Below, one piece after another: positions 36,168 to 44,862 of a stretch of DNA of 64,000 nt (within the stretch, counting starts at the first letter, position 1; each line of letters begins with the position of its first letter). The notes below the pieces were generated by a model. It searched no databases. It was not told the origin of the DNA and saw nothing but the letters and a program-made list of their open reading frames with translations. The stretch comes from Microbulbifer salipaludis (GTDB lineage Bacteria > Pseudomonadota > Gammaproteobacteria > Pseudomonadales > Cellvibrionaceae). Position numbers and translations under genes: made by a program. The stretch is taken from contig NZ_JAEKJR010000002.1 in the NCBI RefSeq assembly GCF_017303155.1, forward strand, positions 868,001 through 932,000, written 5' to 3'.

Positions 36168-37709
36168 ATGGATCTCGATGCCGTCGCCGCAATCAAGGGA
36201 TTTGCAATCAGCGTATTGCAGGTTTTTGCCCTGGTATTTGCCTTTGCTCTGGTAATTCTGGCGCTGTATGTGGTGTATCTGTATCTCTCGGACATCAGCC
36301 AGTCAAAGCAGGCCATTCGGCGGAATTTCCCGGTATTGGGGCGTTTTCGCTATCAGTTCGAGCACCTGGGCGAGTTCTTTCGCCAGTATTTCTTTGCCCT
36401 GGACCGGGAAGAGATGCCATTCAATCGCGCCCAGCGCAGCTGGGTGTACCGGGCGGCGAAAAACGTCGATTCTACCCTTGCATTTGGTTCCACCCGGCCG
36501 CTGAATCAGCCGGGCGACATTCTGTTTCTCAACCATCCGTTTCCTACCCTGGCCAAAGATGCGGTGCCACCGAGTGAAGTCACGCTCGGTGAGGGCGTCG
36601 CGCGCAAGCCATACTCAACCCGCGCAATCTTTAATATCTCCGGCATGAGTTTTGGTGCCCTGTCGGTGCCTGCGGTGACAGCCCTGTCCAAAGGCGCGGC
36701 CAAGGCAGGGATTTGGCTGAATACAGGGGAGGGCGGGTTGTCGTCGCACCACCTGGTTGGCGGCTGTGACATCGTGTTTCAGATCGGGACCGCGAAATAT
36801 GGCGTGCGTGACCCCGAGGGCAATCTGAGCGATGAAAAGTTGCGCAATATTGCCGCCCATGAGCAGGTGAGAATGTTTGAGCTGAAGCTGTCCCAGGGGG
36901 CGAAGCCGGGTAAGGGGGGTATTCTGCCGGGCATCAAGGTGACGCCAGAGATCGCGCAGGTACGCGGTATTCCGGTGGGGGAAGACTCCATCAGCCCCAA
37001 TGGGCATCCGGAAATCCGGAATGTAGACAGTCTGCTGGATATGATCAACCACATTCGGGATGTCAGCGGCAAGCCCGCCGGCCTTAAATGCGTGATCGGC
37101 AGCAGTGACTGGCTGCATGAACTGTGTGAAGCGATTTTGCGACGGGGCGCCCAGAGTGCACCTGACTTTATCAATATCGATAGCGCCGATGGCGGAAGTG
37201 GCGCGGCGCCGCAGAGCCTGATGGATTACATGGGGTTGCCGCTGAACCGAAGTCTGCCACTGGTAGTGGACCTGATTACCGAGTACGGATTGCGCGATCG
37301 CATTAAAATTATCTGTGCGGGCAAGCTGCTGACCCCGTCGATGGTCGCCTGGGCATTGGCGATGGGGGCGGACTTTATCAATTGTGGGCGTGGGTTCATG
37401 TTTGCACTCGGCTGTATTCAGGCCATGCAGTGCAACAAAAATACCTGCCCGACCGGGGTGACTACGCACAATCCGGATTTGCAGCAGGGCCTGGACCCAA
37501 TCGACAAGGCAGAGCGGGTGTATCACTACGCCCGCAACCTGAATTATGAGGTGGGTACCATCGCGCACTCCTGTGGTGTGCCCGAACCTCGCCAGTTGCG
37601 CCGAACGCATGTCGAGTTGATTAATGAGCGCGGTGTGCCGGTGCCAATAACGTCGCTTGCGCCAGAGGGCAGGCCCAGCACCGTGATCGGTACGGATCGT
37701 ACCCGCTAG
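36168..37709 (+). CDS. FMN-binding glutamate synthase family protein
   Basis: 513 residues. One N-terminal membrane helix (about 14-40, FALVFAFALVILALYVVYLY) and then the FMN-binding barrel of the glutamate synthase large subunit (FNISGMSFGALSVPAV, ADGGSGAAPQSLMDY). The 3Fe-4S ligands survive as C-x5-C-x4-C in LGCIQAMQCNKNTCPTGV. The glutaminase domain of GltB is missing, so ammonia or another substrate must be used; physiological reaction unknown. ATG 36168 follows AAGGA; ATG 36164 is out of frame. Confidence 0.9.
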   Translation: MDLDAVAAIKGFAISVLQVFALVFAFALVILALYVVYLYLSDISQSKQAIRRNFPVLGRFRYQFEHLGEFFRQYFFALDREEMPFNRAQRSWVYRAAKNVDSTLAFGSTRPLNQPGDILFLNHPFPTLAKDAVPPSEVTLGEGVARKPYSTRAIFNISGMSFGALSVPAVTALSKGAAKAGIWLNTGEGGLSSHHLVGGCDIVFQIGTAKYGVRDPEGNLSDEKLRNIAAHEQVRMFELKLSQGAKPGKGGILPGIKVTPEIAQVRGIPVGEDSISPNGHPEIRNVDSLLDMINHIRDVSGKPAGLKCVIGSSDWLHELCEAILRRGAQSAPDFINIDSADGGSGAAPQSLMDYMGLPLNRSLPLVVDLITEYGLRDRIKIICAGKLLTPSMVAWALAMGADFINCGRGFMFALGCIQAMQCNKNTCPTGVTTHNPDLQQGLDPIDKAERVYHYARNLNYEVGTIAHSCGVPEPRQLRRTHVELINERGVPVPITSLAPEGRPSTVIGTDRTR

Positions 37710-37754
37710 CAGGCAGGTCCGAGCAGACAGGTAAAAGAAAGGGAGCCGAATACC

Positions 37755-38999
37755 ATGGAGGGAGTGGTTACACTGGTCGGGCAGGGGCTCTACATGGCGT
37801 TTGCCGCTGTGGTGGGGTTGGGAATCGCGCGCGTACTCCACCGGGACAATACCCTAGGCTGTCTGATTGCCGGTGTGCTCGCGGGCATGCTGTTGCCAGT
37901 ACTGAATTACGACACCGGCTTGAGGGCCGAAAACCTGCACCAGCTGGTGTTCTTTGTCATCTTACCCGTGCTGATTTTCGGGTCAGCGTGGAAAATTGAT
38001 CCGGATGTTCTGCTGCGCTGGCTCGGTCCGGTACTGCTGTTGGCGACTGTGGGTGTGCTCATCTGCGCGCTGATTACCGCGGTACTGGTGTACTACGGTA
38101 TTCATCATCCCACCGGCTTCCCGTGGGTTGCCGCTTTTCTCACTGCGGCTATTCTCTCCGCGACCGATCCTGTTTCTGTGGTGGCGCGCTTGCGCCGCAG
38201 CGGTAGTGCCAACGAGGAATTACTCACGCTGGTGGAAGGTGAGAGCCTGTTTAACGATGCCGTGGCGATTGTGCTGTTTTCCTTTGTGCTTGGTATTGCC
38301 AGCCACAGTGTCATGGAGGGTTCCGTTGCGACGGGCGAGGCGTTAACGGGTATTGGTGGGTTTACGGCGTACCTTGGCACGGTGTTTTTTGGCGGGCTGG
38401 CCGTGGGCACCATCTGCGGTTTACTGACAGCCATTGTGATTTTGTTTCTTGGTTCCGCCGGCGCCGCACTGATGGTGTTGGTGCTGGCAGCGTTTGGCAG
38501 TTTTTATCTGGCCGAGCACGTTGTTGGCGTATCCGGAATACTGTCGGTGATGATCTGTGCGATTGTGGCACGGGCCTGTCTGCGAGAGCAGCAGGATACG
38601 TATCTGGCGCATGCTGCCCCAACCTGGGAGTGGCTGGGGTTGTTCTTCAACGCGCTGATTTTCGTGATCATGGGACTGGTAATCACCTTCCAGATGTTCA
38701 CCGATCAGTGGCTGGCGATCATCGTTGCGATTGTGGCTGCTATCGGTGCCAGGGGGTTGGCGGTGTTTATGCTGGCACCGTTGGCGCGTTTTGTTGGCCC
38801 TCCCATTCCTCAGAGCTGGCGCCTGGTGTTGAGCTGGGGAGGCCTGCGGGGCGTGATCGCGGTGGCATTGGTGCTGTCATTACCCACCGAACTGCCTTAC
38901 TGGTGGACGGTGCAGTCGATGGTGTTCGGCGTTGTGTTGTTTTCCCTTTTGGTGCAGGGCACTACAAGTACACGGTTGATCCGTAAGTTGGGGATCTAA
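37755..38999 (+). CDS. CPA1-type sodium:proton antiporter
   Basis: 414 residues, about 12 membrane helices. The conserved ion-binding acids are seen in AAILSATDPVSVVARLRR and VEGESLFNDAVAIVLF, the NhaP-type cation:proton antiporter signature. Exchanges cytoplasmic Na+ or K+ for H+. Starts 45 bp after the glutamate-synthase-like gene on the same strand. Its last 38 bp overlap a convergent small gene. Confidence 0.9.
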   Translation: MEGVVTLVGQGLYMAFAAVVGLGIARVLHRDNTLGCLIAGVLAGMLLPVLNYDTGLRAENLHQLVFFVILPVLIFGSAWKIDPDVLLRWLGPVLLLATVGVLICALITAVLVYYGIHHPTGFPWVAAFLTAAILSATDPVSVVARLRRSGSANEELLTLVEGESLFNDAVAIVLFSFVLGIASHSVMEGSVATGEALTGIGGFTAYLGTVFFGGLAVGTICGLLTAIVILFLGSAGAALMVLVLAAFGSFYLAEHVVGVSGILSVMICAIVARACLREQQDTYLAHAAPTWEWLGLFFNALIFVIMGLVITFQMFTDQWLAIIVAIVAAIGARGLAVFMLAPLARFVGPPIPQSWRLVLSWGGLRGVIAVALVLSLPTELPYWWTVQSMVFGVVLFSLLVQGTTSTRLIRKLGI

Positions 39000-39138
39000 G
39001 CTCACCTGCCGCGAGATGGTATTGCCGCTGGGGTTGGATTTGGCTGGTTTCGTTACGATTTTTATTCTTGTAAAACAGGTGGCCCGCTAGACCGAGAACG
39101 ATCAGAGCGAAGACCAGTACGCCGATAATCCTGAGCAT
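38962..39138 (-). CDS. 58-residue small membrane protein
   Basis: Too short for common gene thresholds but well supported. ATG at 39138 has GGAG 8 nt upstream; the first 22 residues (MLRIIGVLVFALIVLGLAGH onward) form one membrane helix, followed by a positive stop-transfer (YKNKNRN) and a polar 30-residue tail. It converges on and overlaps the antiporter gene by 38 bp. No family recognised; a small regulator of a membrane protein is one possibility. Confidence 0.5.
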   Translation of the reverse strand: MLRIIGVLVFALIVLGLAGHLFYKNKNRNETSQIQPQRQYHLAAGELRSPTYGSTVYL

Positions 39139-39471
39139 TATTTGGCTCCACGATATTGCGCTTGTTCAGCGTTAGCGGATACGACTCCGCCAGTTTTCTA
39201 AAAACTCGATAATCCCTGCCGTGACCTGAAGCGGGAGGGCCCCGCCTTTGCGGCCACTAAGCTGCCATTCCTGTCTCCCCGGATGAATAACGCGAAGTCT
39301 ACTGGGACGACAAACTACGACCTTGGTCGGATACCGTCCGGAGTGCAGCTACGGGAAATTGTAGCAGTGCGAGTCTGGTTCGCTGAGCGAGGTAACGGCG
39401 ACGTCCTCGGGCCGTAAAACAATAAAATGAAACCGCCCGTCAGGCGGGTGGCTACAGCGAGTGATGAATAT
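39139..39471. other. Intergenic region without recognisable gene
   Basis: 333 bp between the small membrane protein and the lipase. It holds a short AGTTTT/AAAACT palindrome near 39195 and a CCGCC/GGCGG hairpin (39433-39447) just before the lipase start. No convincing gene, RNA or promoter is seen. The hairpin could affect lipase translation or be chance. Confidence 0.5.
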
Positions 39472-40194
39472 ATGAAGAATAACGATAACCTTTCCCGGCG
39501 GGTCCTCGCCTTCCTCCAGCCGTTAATGGTTGCGGCCTGCTTCCTGTTTTTCGGCACGGCCAATGCTGCCTGTCGTGACAGCGTGGTGCTGGTGCACGGC
39601 AATACCGGTGAGCCGGCAGACTGGGCTAATACCTACAACGAATTGCGTAGTCGAGGGTATGGTACTGGTGAGATTTATCGACCCAGCTGGGGATCCAAGT
39701 CCTGTGCTTCCTGTAACAATCACGATGGCGCAGAAGAGACCCCGGTACGCAACGCTATTCAGAGCGCCATTGCCAACTCCTGTACCGGCAAGATCGACGT
39801 GATTGGCCATTCCATGGGAGTGACACTGGCGGCGCAGCAGATTATCAAGCTGGGTGAGCAGGCGCGGGTGGATGCGTTTGTCGGAATAGCTGGGGCTTAT
39901 CGCGGATTGTGGAGTTGCGGCACATACCCCTATAACGTGTGGAACAGCACTTGCGGCTATTATGGCCTGTCCGTGTCCAGTCCGTTCCTGGACTGGCTAT
40001 ACGGCAAGAGCATTGCCGGCCGTATATACAGTATCAAGAGTTGGTCGGATCAGATTGTCTGCGTCAGCGGCACCTGTACCGTAGGCGGCGTGCACTCCAG
40101 CCGCATTGCCGGAGAGCGTGCTACCTACACCTTTGGCTATGGCCATTTTGGCTTGCAGGAATACACCTACAGTCTTCAGGCAGACTTGTTGTAG
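39472..40194 (+). CDS. Secreted triacylglycerol lipase / alpha-beta hydrolase
   Basis: 240 residues. Signal peptide to about residue 32 (FFGTANA), then an alpha/beta-hydrolase of the Lipase_2 type: oxyanion HG in VVLVHGNTGEPADW, nucleophile Ser114 in VIGHSMGVTLA, C-terminal catalytic His in YGHFGLQ. Several Cys pairs (CASC, CGTY, CVSGTC) suggest disulfides, consistent with export. Substrate untested; short-chain esters or lipids likely. A symmetrical terminator follows. Confidence 0.88.
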   Translation: MKNNDNLSRRVLAFLQPLMVAACFLFFGTANAACRDSVVLVHGNTGEPADWANTYNELRSRGYGTGEIYRPSWGSKSCASCNNHDGAEETPVRNAIQSAIANSCTGKIDVIGHSMGVTLAAQQIIKLGEQARVDAFVGIAGAYRGLWSCGTYPYNVWNSTCGYYGLSVSSPFLDWLYGKSIAGRIYSIKSWSDQIVCVSGTCTVGGVHSSRIAGERATYTFGYGHFGLQEYTYSLQADLL

Positions 40195-40203
40195 TACGGG
40201 TCT

Positions 40204-40232
40204 CCCCGGCGGATCTGTGCGTTCCGCCGGGG
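40204..40232. terminator. Bidirectional terminator hairpin between lipase and tdh
   Basis: A perfect 10-bp stem CCCCGGCGGA/TCCGCCGGGG with a 9-nt loop between the convergent stops. T-tracts are poor on both sides, so strength is uncertain, but the position fits a shared terminator. Confidence 0.55.
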
Positions 40233-40239
40233 CGATATG

Positions 40240-41271
40240 TTACTGCCAGTTGAGGATCACTTTGCCGGACTCACCCGAACCCATGGTGTCAAAACCCGTC
40301 TGGAAGTCGTCCACGGAAAACTGATGGGTAATGATCGGGGAGAGATCGAGGCCGGATTGAATCAGGCTCGCCATCTTGTACCAGGTTTCAAACATTTCCC
40401 GACCGTAAATGCCTTTCAGGATCAGGCCCTTGAAGATGACCTGGCTCCAGTCAATCGCCATTTCACCCGGGGGTATCCCCAGCATTGCGATCTTGCCGCC
40501 ATGGTTCATGGCCGAGAGCATATCCCGGAAGGCCACGGCAACGCCGGACATTTCCAGGCCGACATCAAAACCTTCGGTCATGCCGATGTCTTTCATGACG
40601 TCGCTCAGCTTTTCCCTGCTGACATTTACGGTGCGGGTCGCGCCCATTTTCTTCGCCAGGTTCAGGCGGTATTCATTGATGTCGGTAATGACCACGTGGC
40701 GCGCCCCCACGTGGCGTGCCACGGCGGCGGCCATAATGCCGATGGGGCCGGCACCGGTGATCAGGACATCTTCACCCACCAGGTCGAACGACAGCGCAGT
40801 GTGTACCGCGTTGCCGAACGGGTCAAAGATAGAGGCCAGTTCATCGGAAATATTGTCCGGAATCTTGAACGCGTTCAGCGCCGGGATCACCAGGTACTCG
40901 GCAAACGCACCCTGGCGATCCACGCCAACGCCGTAGGTATTGCGGCACAGGTGACGGCGACCGGCGCGGCAGTTGCGGCAGTGGCCACAGGTGATATGGC
41001 CTTCACCGGAAACGCGATCGCCTACCTTGAATCCGGCCACTTCCTGACCCATGCCGACCACTTCACCCACGTACTCGTGGCCCACAACCATGGGTACCGG
41101 AATGGTCTTCTGCGACCACTCGTCCCAGTGGTAGATGTGCATATCAGTGCCGCAGATGGCGGTCTTGCGGATCTTGATCAACAGGTCGTTGTGGCCGGGT
41201 TCCGGAATCTCGACATCGGTCATCCAGATACCGGGTTCAGACTTGAGCTTGGATAATGCTTTCATAGTCAT
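40240..41271 (-). CDS. tdh: L-threonine 3-dehydrogenase
   Basis: 343 residues, zinc alcohol-dehydrogenase family. Oxidises threonine to 2-amino-3-ketobutyrate with NAD+. Catalytic zinc Cys40 ([16 protein letters not shown]) and the GHE motif (VVGHEYVG); structural zinc cysteines in [18 protein letters not shown] fold [15 protein letters not shown] lies 8 nt before the ATG at 41271. Downstream of kbl on the same strand: the two make the threonine-to-glycine route. Confidence 0.96.
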   Translation of the reverse strand: MTMKALSKLKSEPGIWMTDVEIPEPGHNDLLIKIRKTAICGTDMHIYHWDEWSQKTIPVPMVVGHEYVGEVVGMGQEVAGFKVGDRVSGEGHITCGHCRNCRAGRRHLCRNTYGVGVDRQGAFAEYLVIPALNAFKIPDNISDELASIFDPFGNAVHTALSFDLVGEDVLITGAGPIGIMAAAVARHVGARHVVITDINEYRLNLAKKMGATRTVNVSREKLSDVMKDIGMTEGFDVGLEMSGVAVAFRDMLSAMNHGGKIAMLGIPPGEMAIDWSQVIFKGLILKGIYGREMFETWYKMASLIQSGLDLSPIITHQFSVDDFQTGFDTMGSGESGKVILNWQ

Positions 41272-41285
41272 AGAAAAACTTCCGG

Positions 41286-41359
41286 GGTGGATGCGCTGCG
41301 CTTATCCACCCTACATCGTGATAGGTCGTCGTAGGGCGGATAAGCAAAGCGCATCCGCC
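41286..41359. repeat. REP doublet with GTAG heads (inverted pair) between kbl and tdh
   Basis: Two 29-nt elements point at each other across 16 bp: 41286-41314 on the minus strand and 41331-41359 on the plus strand. Each reads GTAG, GGYGGAT, an AAGC..AGCGC loop region, then ATCCRCC. The stems differ by a compensated base pair (T-A versus C-G). This is the architecture of Y/GTAG REPs mobilised by RAYT (TnpA_REP) enzymes; no RAYT gene is in the window. Confidence 0.9.
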
Positions 41360-41368
41360 GATTCAGCT

Positions 41369-42568
41369 TCAGATAATCTCGAGTTCTTTGCCGACTTCGA
41401 TAAAGGCATCGATGCAGCGATCCAGCTGCTCGCGGGTATGTGCCGCAGACATCTGGGTGCGAATACGGGCCTGGCCTTTGGGCACCACCGGGTAGAAGAA
41501 GCCGACCACGTAGATGCCTTTTTCCAGCATCCTGTCCGCCATTTTCTGAGCCAGCGCCGCGTCGCCGATCATCACCGGAATGATGGCGTGGTCGGCACCG
41601 GCGAGGGTGAAGCCTGCTTCGGTCATGCGCTCGCGGAAATACTGGGAGTTTTCCTGTAGCTGTTCCCGCAACTCTCCGCCTTCTACCAGCATGTCCAGCA
41701 CCTTCAGGGAGGCGGTGACAATGGCCGGCGCTACGGAGTTGGAGAACAGGTACGGGCGGGAGCGCTGGCGCAGCAGGTCGATAATTTCCTTGCGGCCGGA
41801 GGTGAAGCCACCGGAGGCGCCGCCCAGGGCTTTGCCGAGGGTGCCGGTGATGATGTCGACGCGCTCGACCACATCGCAGTATTCGTGGGTGCCGCGGCCG
41901 TGCTGGCCGAGGAAGCCGACGGCGTGGGAGTCGTCCACCATGACCAGGGCGTTGTATTTATCCGCGAGGTCGCAGATACCCTTGAGGTCGGCGATGACGC
42001 CATCCATGGAGAAGACGCCATCAGTGGCGATCAGTTTCGTTTTCGCACCGGCGGCGTCGGCGGCCTGCAACTGCGCTTCGAGATCGGTCAGGTCGTTGTT
42101 GGCGTAGCGGAAGCGCTTGGCTTTACACAGGCGGACGCCGTCGATAATGGAGGCGTGGTTGAGGGCATCGGAGATGATGGCATCGTCCGGGCCGAGCAGT
42201 GTTTCGAACAGGCCGCCGTTGGCGTCGAAGCAGGAGGTGTAAAGGATGGTGTCTTCGGTCTGTAAAAATTCAGACAGGCGAGACTCCAGCGCTTTGTGAA
42301 TGTCCTGGGTGCCGCAAATAAAGCGCACGGAGGCCATGCCGAAGCCGTACTGGTCGAGGCCATCTTTGGCGGCCTGGATCAGGTCGGGGTGGTTGGCGAG
42401 CCCGAGGTAATTGTTGGCGCAGAAGTTGAGTACCTGGCTGTCGTTATTGACCTGGATCTCGGCACTCTGCTGCGAGGTAATGATGCGCTCGCGCTTGTAG
42501 AGACCGTCGGCTTCGATCTGCTTCAGTTCATCGCGCAAGTGCTGGAAAAATTGCTCGGGCTTGGACAT
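41369..42568 (-). CDS. kbl: Glycine C-acetyltransferase (2-amino-3-ketobutyrate CoA ligase)
   Basis: 399 residues, alpha-oxoamine synthase PLP enzyme. Converts 2-amino-3-ketobutyrate and CoA to glycine and acetyl-CoA. PLP lysine is Lys246 ([14 protein letters not shown]); [11 protein letters not shown] carries the cofactor Asp and His. ATG at 42568 ([15 protein letters not shown]) is family-like; upstream open frame lies in repeat copy B. First gene of kbl-tdh. Confidence 0.96.
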   Translation of the reverse strand: MSKPEQFFQHLRDELKQIEADGLYKRERIITSQQSAEIQVNNDSQVLNFCANNYLGLANHPDLIQAAKDGLDQYGFGMASVRFICGTQDIHKALESRLSEFLQTEDTILYTSCFDANGGLFETLLGPDDAIISDALNHASIIDGVRLCKAKRFRYANNDLTDLEAQLQAADAAGAKTKLIATDGVFSMDGVIADLKGICDLADKYNALVMVDDSHAVGFLGQHGRGTHEYCDVVERVDIITGTLGKALGGASGGFTSGRKEIIDLLRQRSRPYLFSNSVAPAIVTASLKVLDMLVEGGELREQLQENSQYFRERMTEAGFTLAGADHAIIPVMIGDAALAQKMADRMLEKGIYVVGFFYPVVPKGQARIRTQMSAAHTREQLDRCIDAFIEVGKELEII

Positions 42569-42629
42569 GGCGTTGTTATTGGCTCCTGTAGTGCTTTTGG
42601 CAGAAGGGCTTCTATCCGAACTCCGTGGC

Positions 42630-42743
42630 GGTTGCGAAACCGGGGGCAGCTTTGTGAGACACGCCGTTAACCCATCCATGGGGGCTCTGCACCGCCATCC
42701 ATGGCGGTGAAGGTCTCACAAAGCTGCCCCCGGCATCGCAACC
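42630..42743 (+). repeat. Structured intergenic repeat, copy B
   Basis: Perfect 21-bp arms (42640-42660 with 42713-42733) are extended outward by 8 more pairs (42630-42637 with 42736-42743) after a 2-by-2 mismatch. Inside are two hairpins: CCCAT/ATGGG (42671-42682) and a 9-bp CACCGCCAT/ATGGCGGTG with a CC loop (42690-42709). The 32-nt core 42656-42687 matches copy A (minus strand) in 30 positions, whereas the distal arms and second hairpin differ in sequence but keep pairing. Confidence 0.88.
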
Positions 42744-42831
42744 TTCGCGTAAAGTCCGCGAGTAAATCAGCCTCAAGTGTAGGCTGACCAGTATTCGGTA
42801 ACGATCTGATCAGCCGATGTAGTCAGCTGGT

Positions 42832-43047
42832 TTATCCCACCAGCTCACAGGCCTTGTGCGCCGTGACTGGTGCGTCGCTGGCTCGGCAGTGTGTGGCGAA
42901 GGCCAGCGCATCTTCCGTCGAGTCGAACAGCAATTGCCACAACAGTTGTCGATCGTTGCGTTTTACCGCCCGGACTGCCGTGCGACTGCGCTGCGGGGCA
43001 ATCTGGATTTCGATAACGTCGGTGCTGGATAGCGTGTATTCGGACAT
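42832..43047 (-). CDS. Small hypothetical protein, 71 residues
   Basis: MSEYTLSSTDVIEIQIAPQR start, then WQLLFDSTEDALAFATHCR and a short tail. No signal peptide or membrane helix. A strong GGAGGG lies 2-3 nt before AACATG. Coding looks real because of the ribosome site and isolated position between two structured intergenic regions. No family recognised. Confidence 0.6.
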   Translation of the reverse strand: MSEYTLSSTDVIEIQIAPQRSRTAVRAVKRNDRQLLWQLLFDSTEDALAFATHCRASDAPVTAHKACELVG

Positions 43048-43297
43048 GTTCCCTCCAAAAATTCTGGAGGGCTGACGGCGGAAGCGGGATGGGTATCAGG
43101 AAACCCATCTTATCCCGGTAGGATTGCAACGCTGTAACCTGTTCGGTTCAGCGAGAGCCCCATCCTCGACACAGGCCGTACCTTGGTACTTGTCTGTGAA
43201 GAGATACCACCTTGCCCCGGTAGGCAGGTTGGCGTTGGCGTCAGCCACTCTCTTGATGTCGGGGGCAAAGATAGCGATGCAGAAACAGTCAGTCAAC

Positions 43298-43321
43298 CGC
43301 GCCGCCACGACTGGCGGCGCG
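43298..43321 (-). terminator. Terminator hairpin after aldehyde dehydrogenase
   Basis: A perfect 10-bp GC-rich stem (CGCGCCGCCA/TGGCGGCGCG) with a CGAC tetraloop, 8 bp after the aldehyde dehydrogenase stop. On the minus strand it is followed by a mixed T-rich GTTGACTGACTGTTT, a modest U-tract. Confidence 0.65.
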
Positions 43322-43329
43322 TTGGAGTT

Positions 43330-44760
43330 TTATGCGGGAAGTTGTACGGATTTCAGTTCAATAAACTCGTCGAGGCCGGCTGCACCAAATTCGCGGCCAT
43401 TGCCAGAACGCTTCATGCCGCCGAAAGGCGCGTCGTAATTGAACTCACCGCCGTTGACGAAGCAGAGCCCGGCTTCGATGCGGCGCACCACAGGCATGGC
43501 AGCCTCGGCATCCTTGGCCCAGACACCGCTGGACAGGCCGTATTCGCTGTCGTTGGCGATGGCGATGGCTTCGTCCATGTCCTTGTACGGAATCATACAG
43601 GTGACGGGGCCGAAGATTTCTTCGCGGGCGATGGCCATGTCATTGGTGACGTCGGCGAAGACGGTGGGCTTGACGTAGAAGCCTTTGCTGAAGCCCTCGG
43701 GCGCTTCGCTGCCGCCGGCAACCAGGCGCGCGCCTTCGGCGACGCCTTTATCGATGTAGCTGAGCACGATGTCGCGCTGGCGGGCGGAGGAGAGGGGGCC
43801 CATGAAGTCGTCGCTGCCGGTGCCGATGGCGACTTCTTCGGCGACTTTCTTCGCGATTTCCACGGCTTCTTCGTAGCGCTCAGCTGGTACCAGCATGCGG
43901 GTCAGCGCGGTACAGGTTTGTCCGGTGTTGATGAACACATCCTCACAGCCCCAGCGTACCGCGGCTTCGAGATCCGCATCCGGGGTGATGATGAACGGGG
44001 ATTTGCCACCCAGTTCCTGGCACACACGCTTGACCGTGGGCGCGGCGGATTTGGCGACTTCGATGCCGGCGCGGGTAGAACCGGTGAAGGAGACCATGTC
44101 GATGTCCACGTGGCTGGACAGCGCGGCGCCCACAATTGGGCCTGCGCCCGGCACCAGGTTGAATACACCGGCGGGCAGGCCGGCGGCGTCGATGATTTCC
44201 GCCATCACGTAATCCTGCAGCGGGGTCATCTCGGAGGGCTTTTGGATCATGGTGCAACCAGCGGCGAGTGCGGGGGCCACTTTGCCCACGAACTGGTGCA
44301 GGGGGTAGTTCCAGGGGGTGATAAAGCCGCACACGCCCACCGGCTCTTTCATCACGACGGAATGGCCGGCTTTTTCGGTTTCTTCCATCAGTGCCGCGCG
44401 GTCGGCGTAGTAGCGCATGGAGTAAATCGGGCCGTCGATATGCAGCCATTCGGTGATATGCGGGGGGCAGCCGAGTGCCTGGGACACGGCATCAATCAGG
44501 TCCTGCTTGCGCGCTTCCATGCCGTCGGCGATGGCGTGCATCAGTGCCTGGCGTTTGGCGGCGCGGGTGTGGCGCCACTCTTTAAACGCCGCTTTGGCGG
44601 CGGCAACGGCGTCGTCCACGTCTTCCATGCTGCCCTGGATCACTTCACACAGGGTTTCTTCGGTAGCGGGGTTGATCACCGGGTGCAGGCTGCCCCCTTT
44701 GGAATCGCGCCATTCGCCGTTGATGTACAGCTGCTTGGTCTTGAGTTGTGTTAAATCCAT
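43330..44760 (-). CDS. Aldehyde dehydrogenase family protein
   Basis: 476 residues. NAD(P)-dependent aldehyde oxidation: catalytic Cys283 (INTGQTCTALTRML), general base Glu249 (CQELGGKSP), glycine motif FTGSTRAG, and Asn of TPWNYPL. It follows an AruI-like 2-oxo acid decarboxylase on the same strand (102 bp), so 4-guanidinobutyraldehyde is a plausible substrate; other aldehydes are equally possible from sequence alone. Confidence 0.92.
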   Translation of the reverse strand: MDLTQLKTKQLYINGEWRDSKGGSLHPVINPATEETLCEVIQGSMEDVDDAVAAAKAAFKEWRHTRAAKRQALMHAIADGMEARKQDLIDAVSQALGCPPHITEWLHIDGPIYSMRYYADRAALMEETEKAGHSVVMKEPVGVCGFITPWNYPLHQFVGKVAPALAAGCTMIQKPSEMTPLQDYVMAEIIDAAGLPAGVFNLVPGAGPIVGAALSSHVDIDMVSFTGSTRAGIEVAKSAAPTVKRVCQELGGKSPFIITPDADLEAAVRWGCEDVFINTGQTCTALTRMLVPAERYEEAVEIAKKVAEEVAIGTGSDDFMGPLSSARQRDIVLSYIDKGVAEGARLVAGGSEAPEGFSKGFYVKPTVFADVTNDMAIAREEIFGPVTCMIPYKDMDEAIAIANDSEYGLSSGVWAKDAEAAMPVVRRIEAGLCFVNGGEFNYDAPFGGMKRSGNGREFGAAGLDEFIELKSVQLPA

Positions 44761-44862
44761 TGCGTCAATTTCCGATAGTTGTCTGCGGGCCGACGCGAAA
44801 GCTAAGCACTATCGCAATCGGCGCGCAAAATAGATTCTATTTTTGTGCGTCGTTCAGAGGCA

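Noticed and set aside
39433..39447. Terminator hairpin before the lipase
   Set aside because: Only five pairs, and the T-rich side faces the minus strand, where no gene would end.
39315..39602. 95-codon minus-strand frame over the lipase start
   Set aside because: It is antisense to the signal peptide of a well-supported secreted lipase, without a ribosome site.
43096..43308. 70-codon minus-strand frame between the small protein and the aldehyde dehydrogenase
   Set aside because: Its GTG start lies inside the aldehyde dehydrogenase terminator hairpin and it has no ribosome site; the second half looks protein-like, so a decayed fragment is possible, but support is too weak to call.
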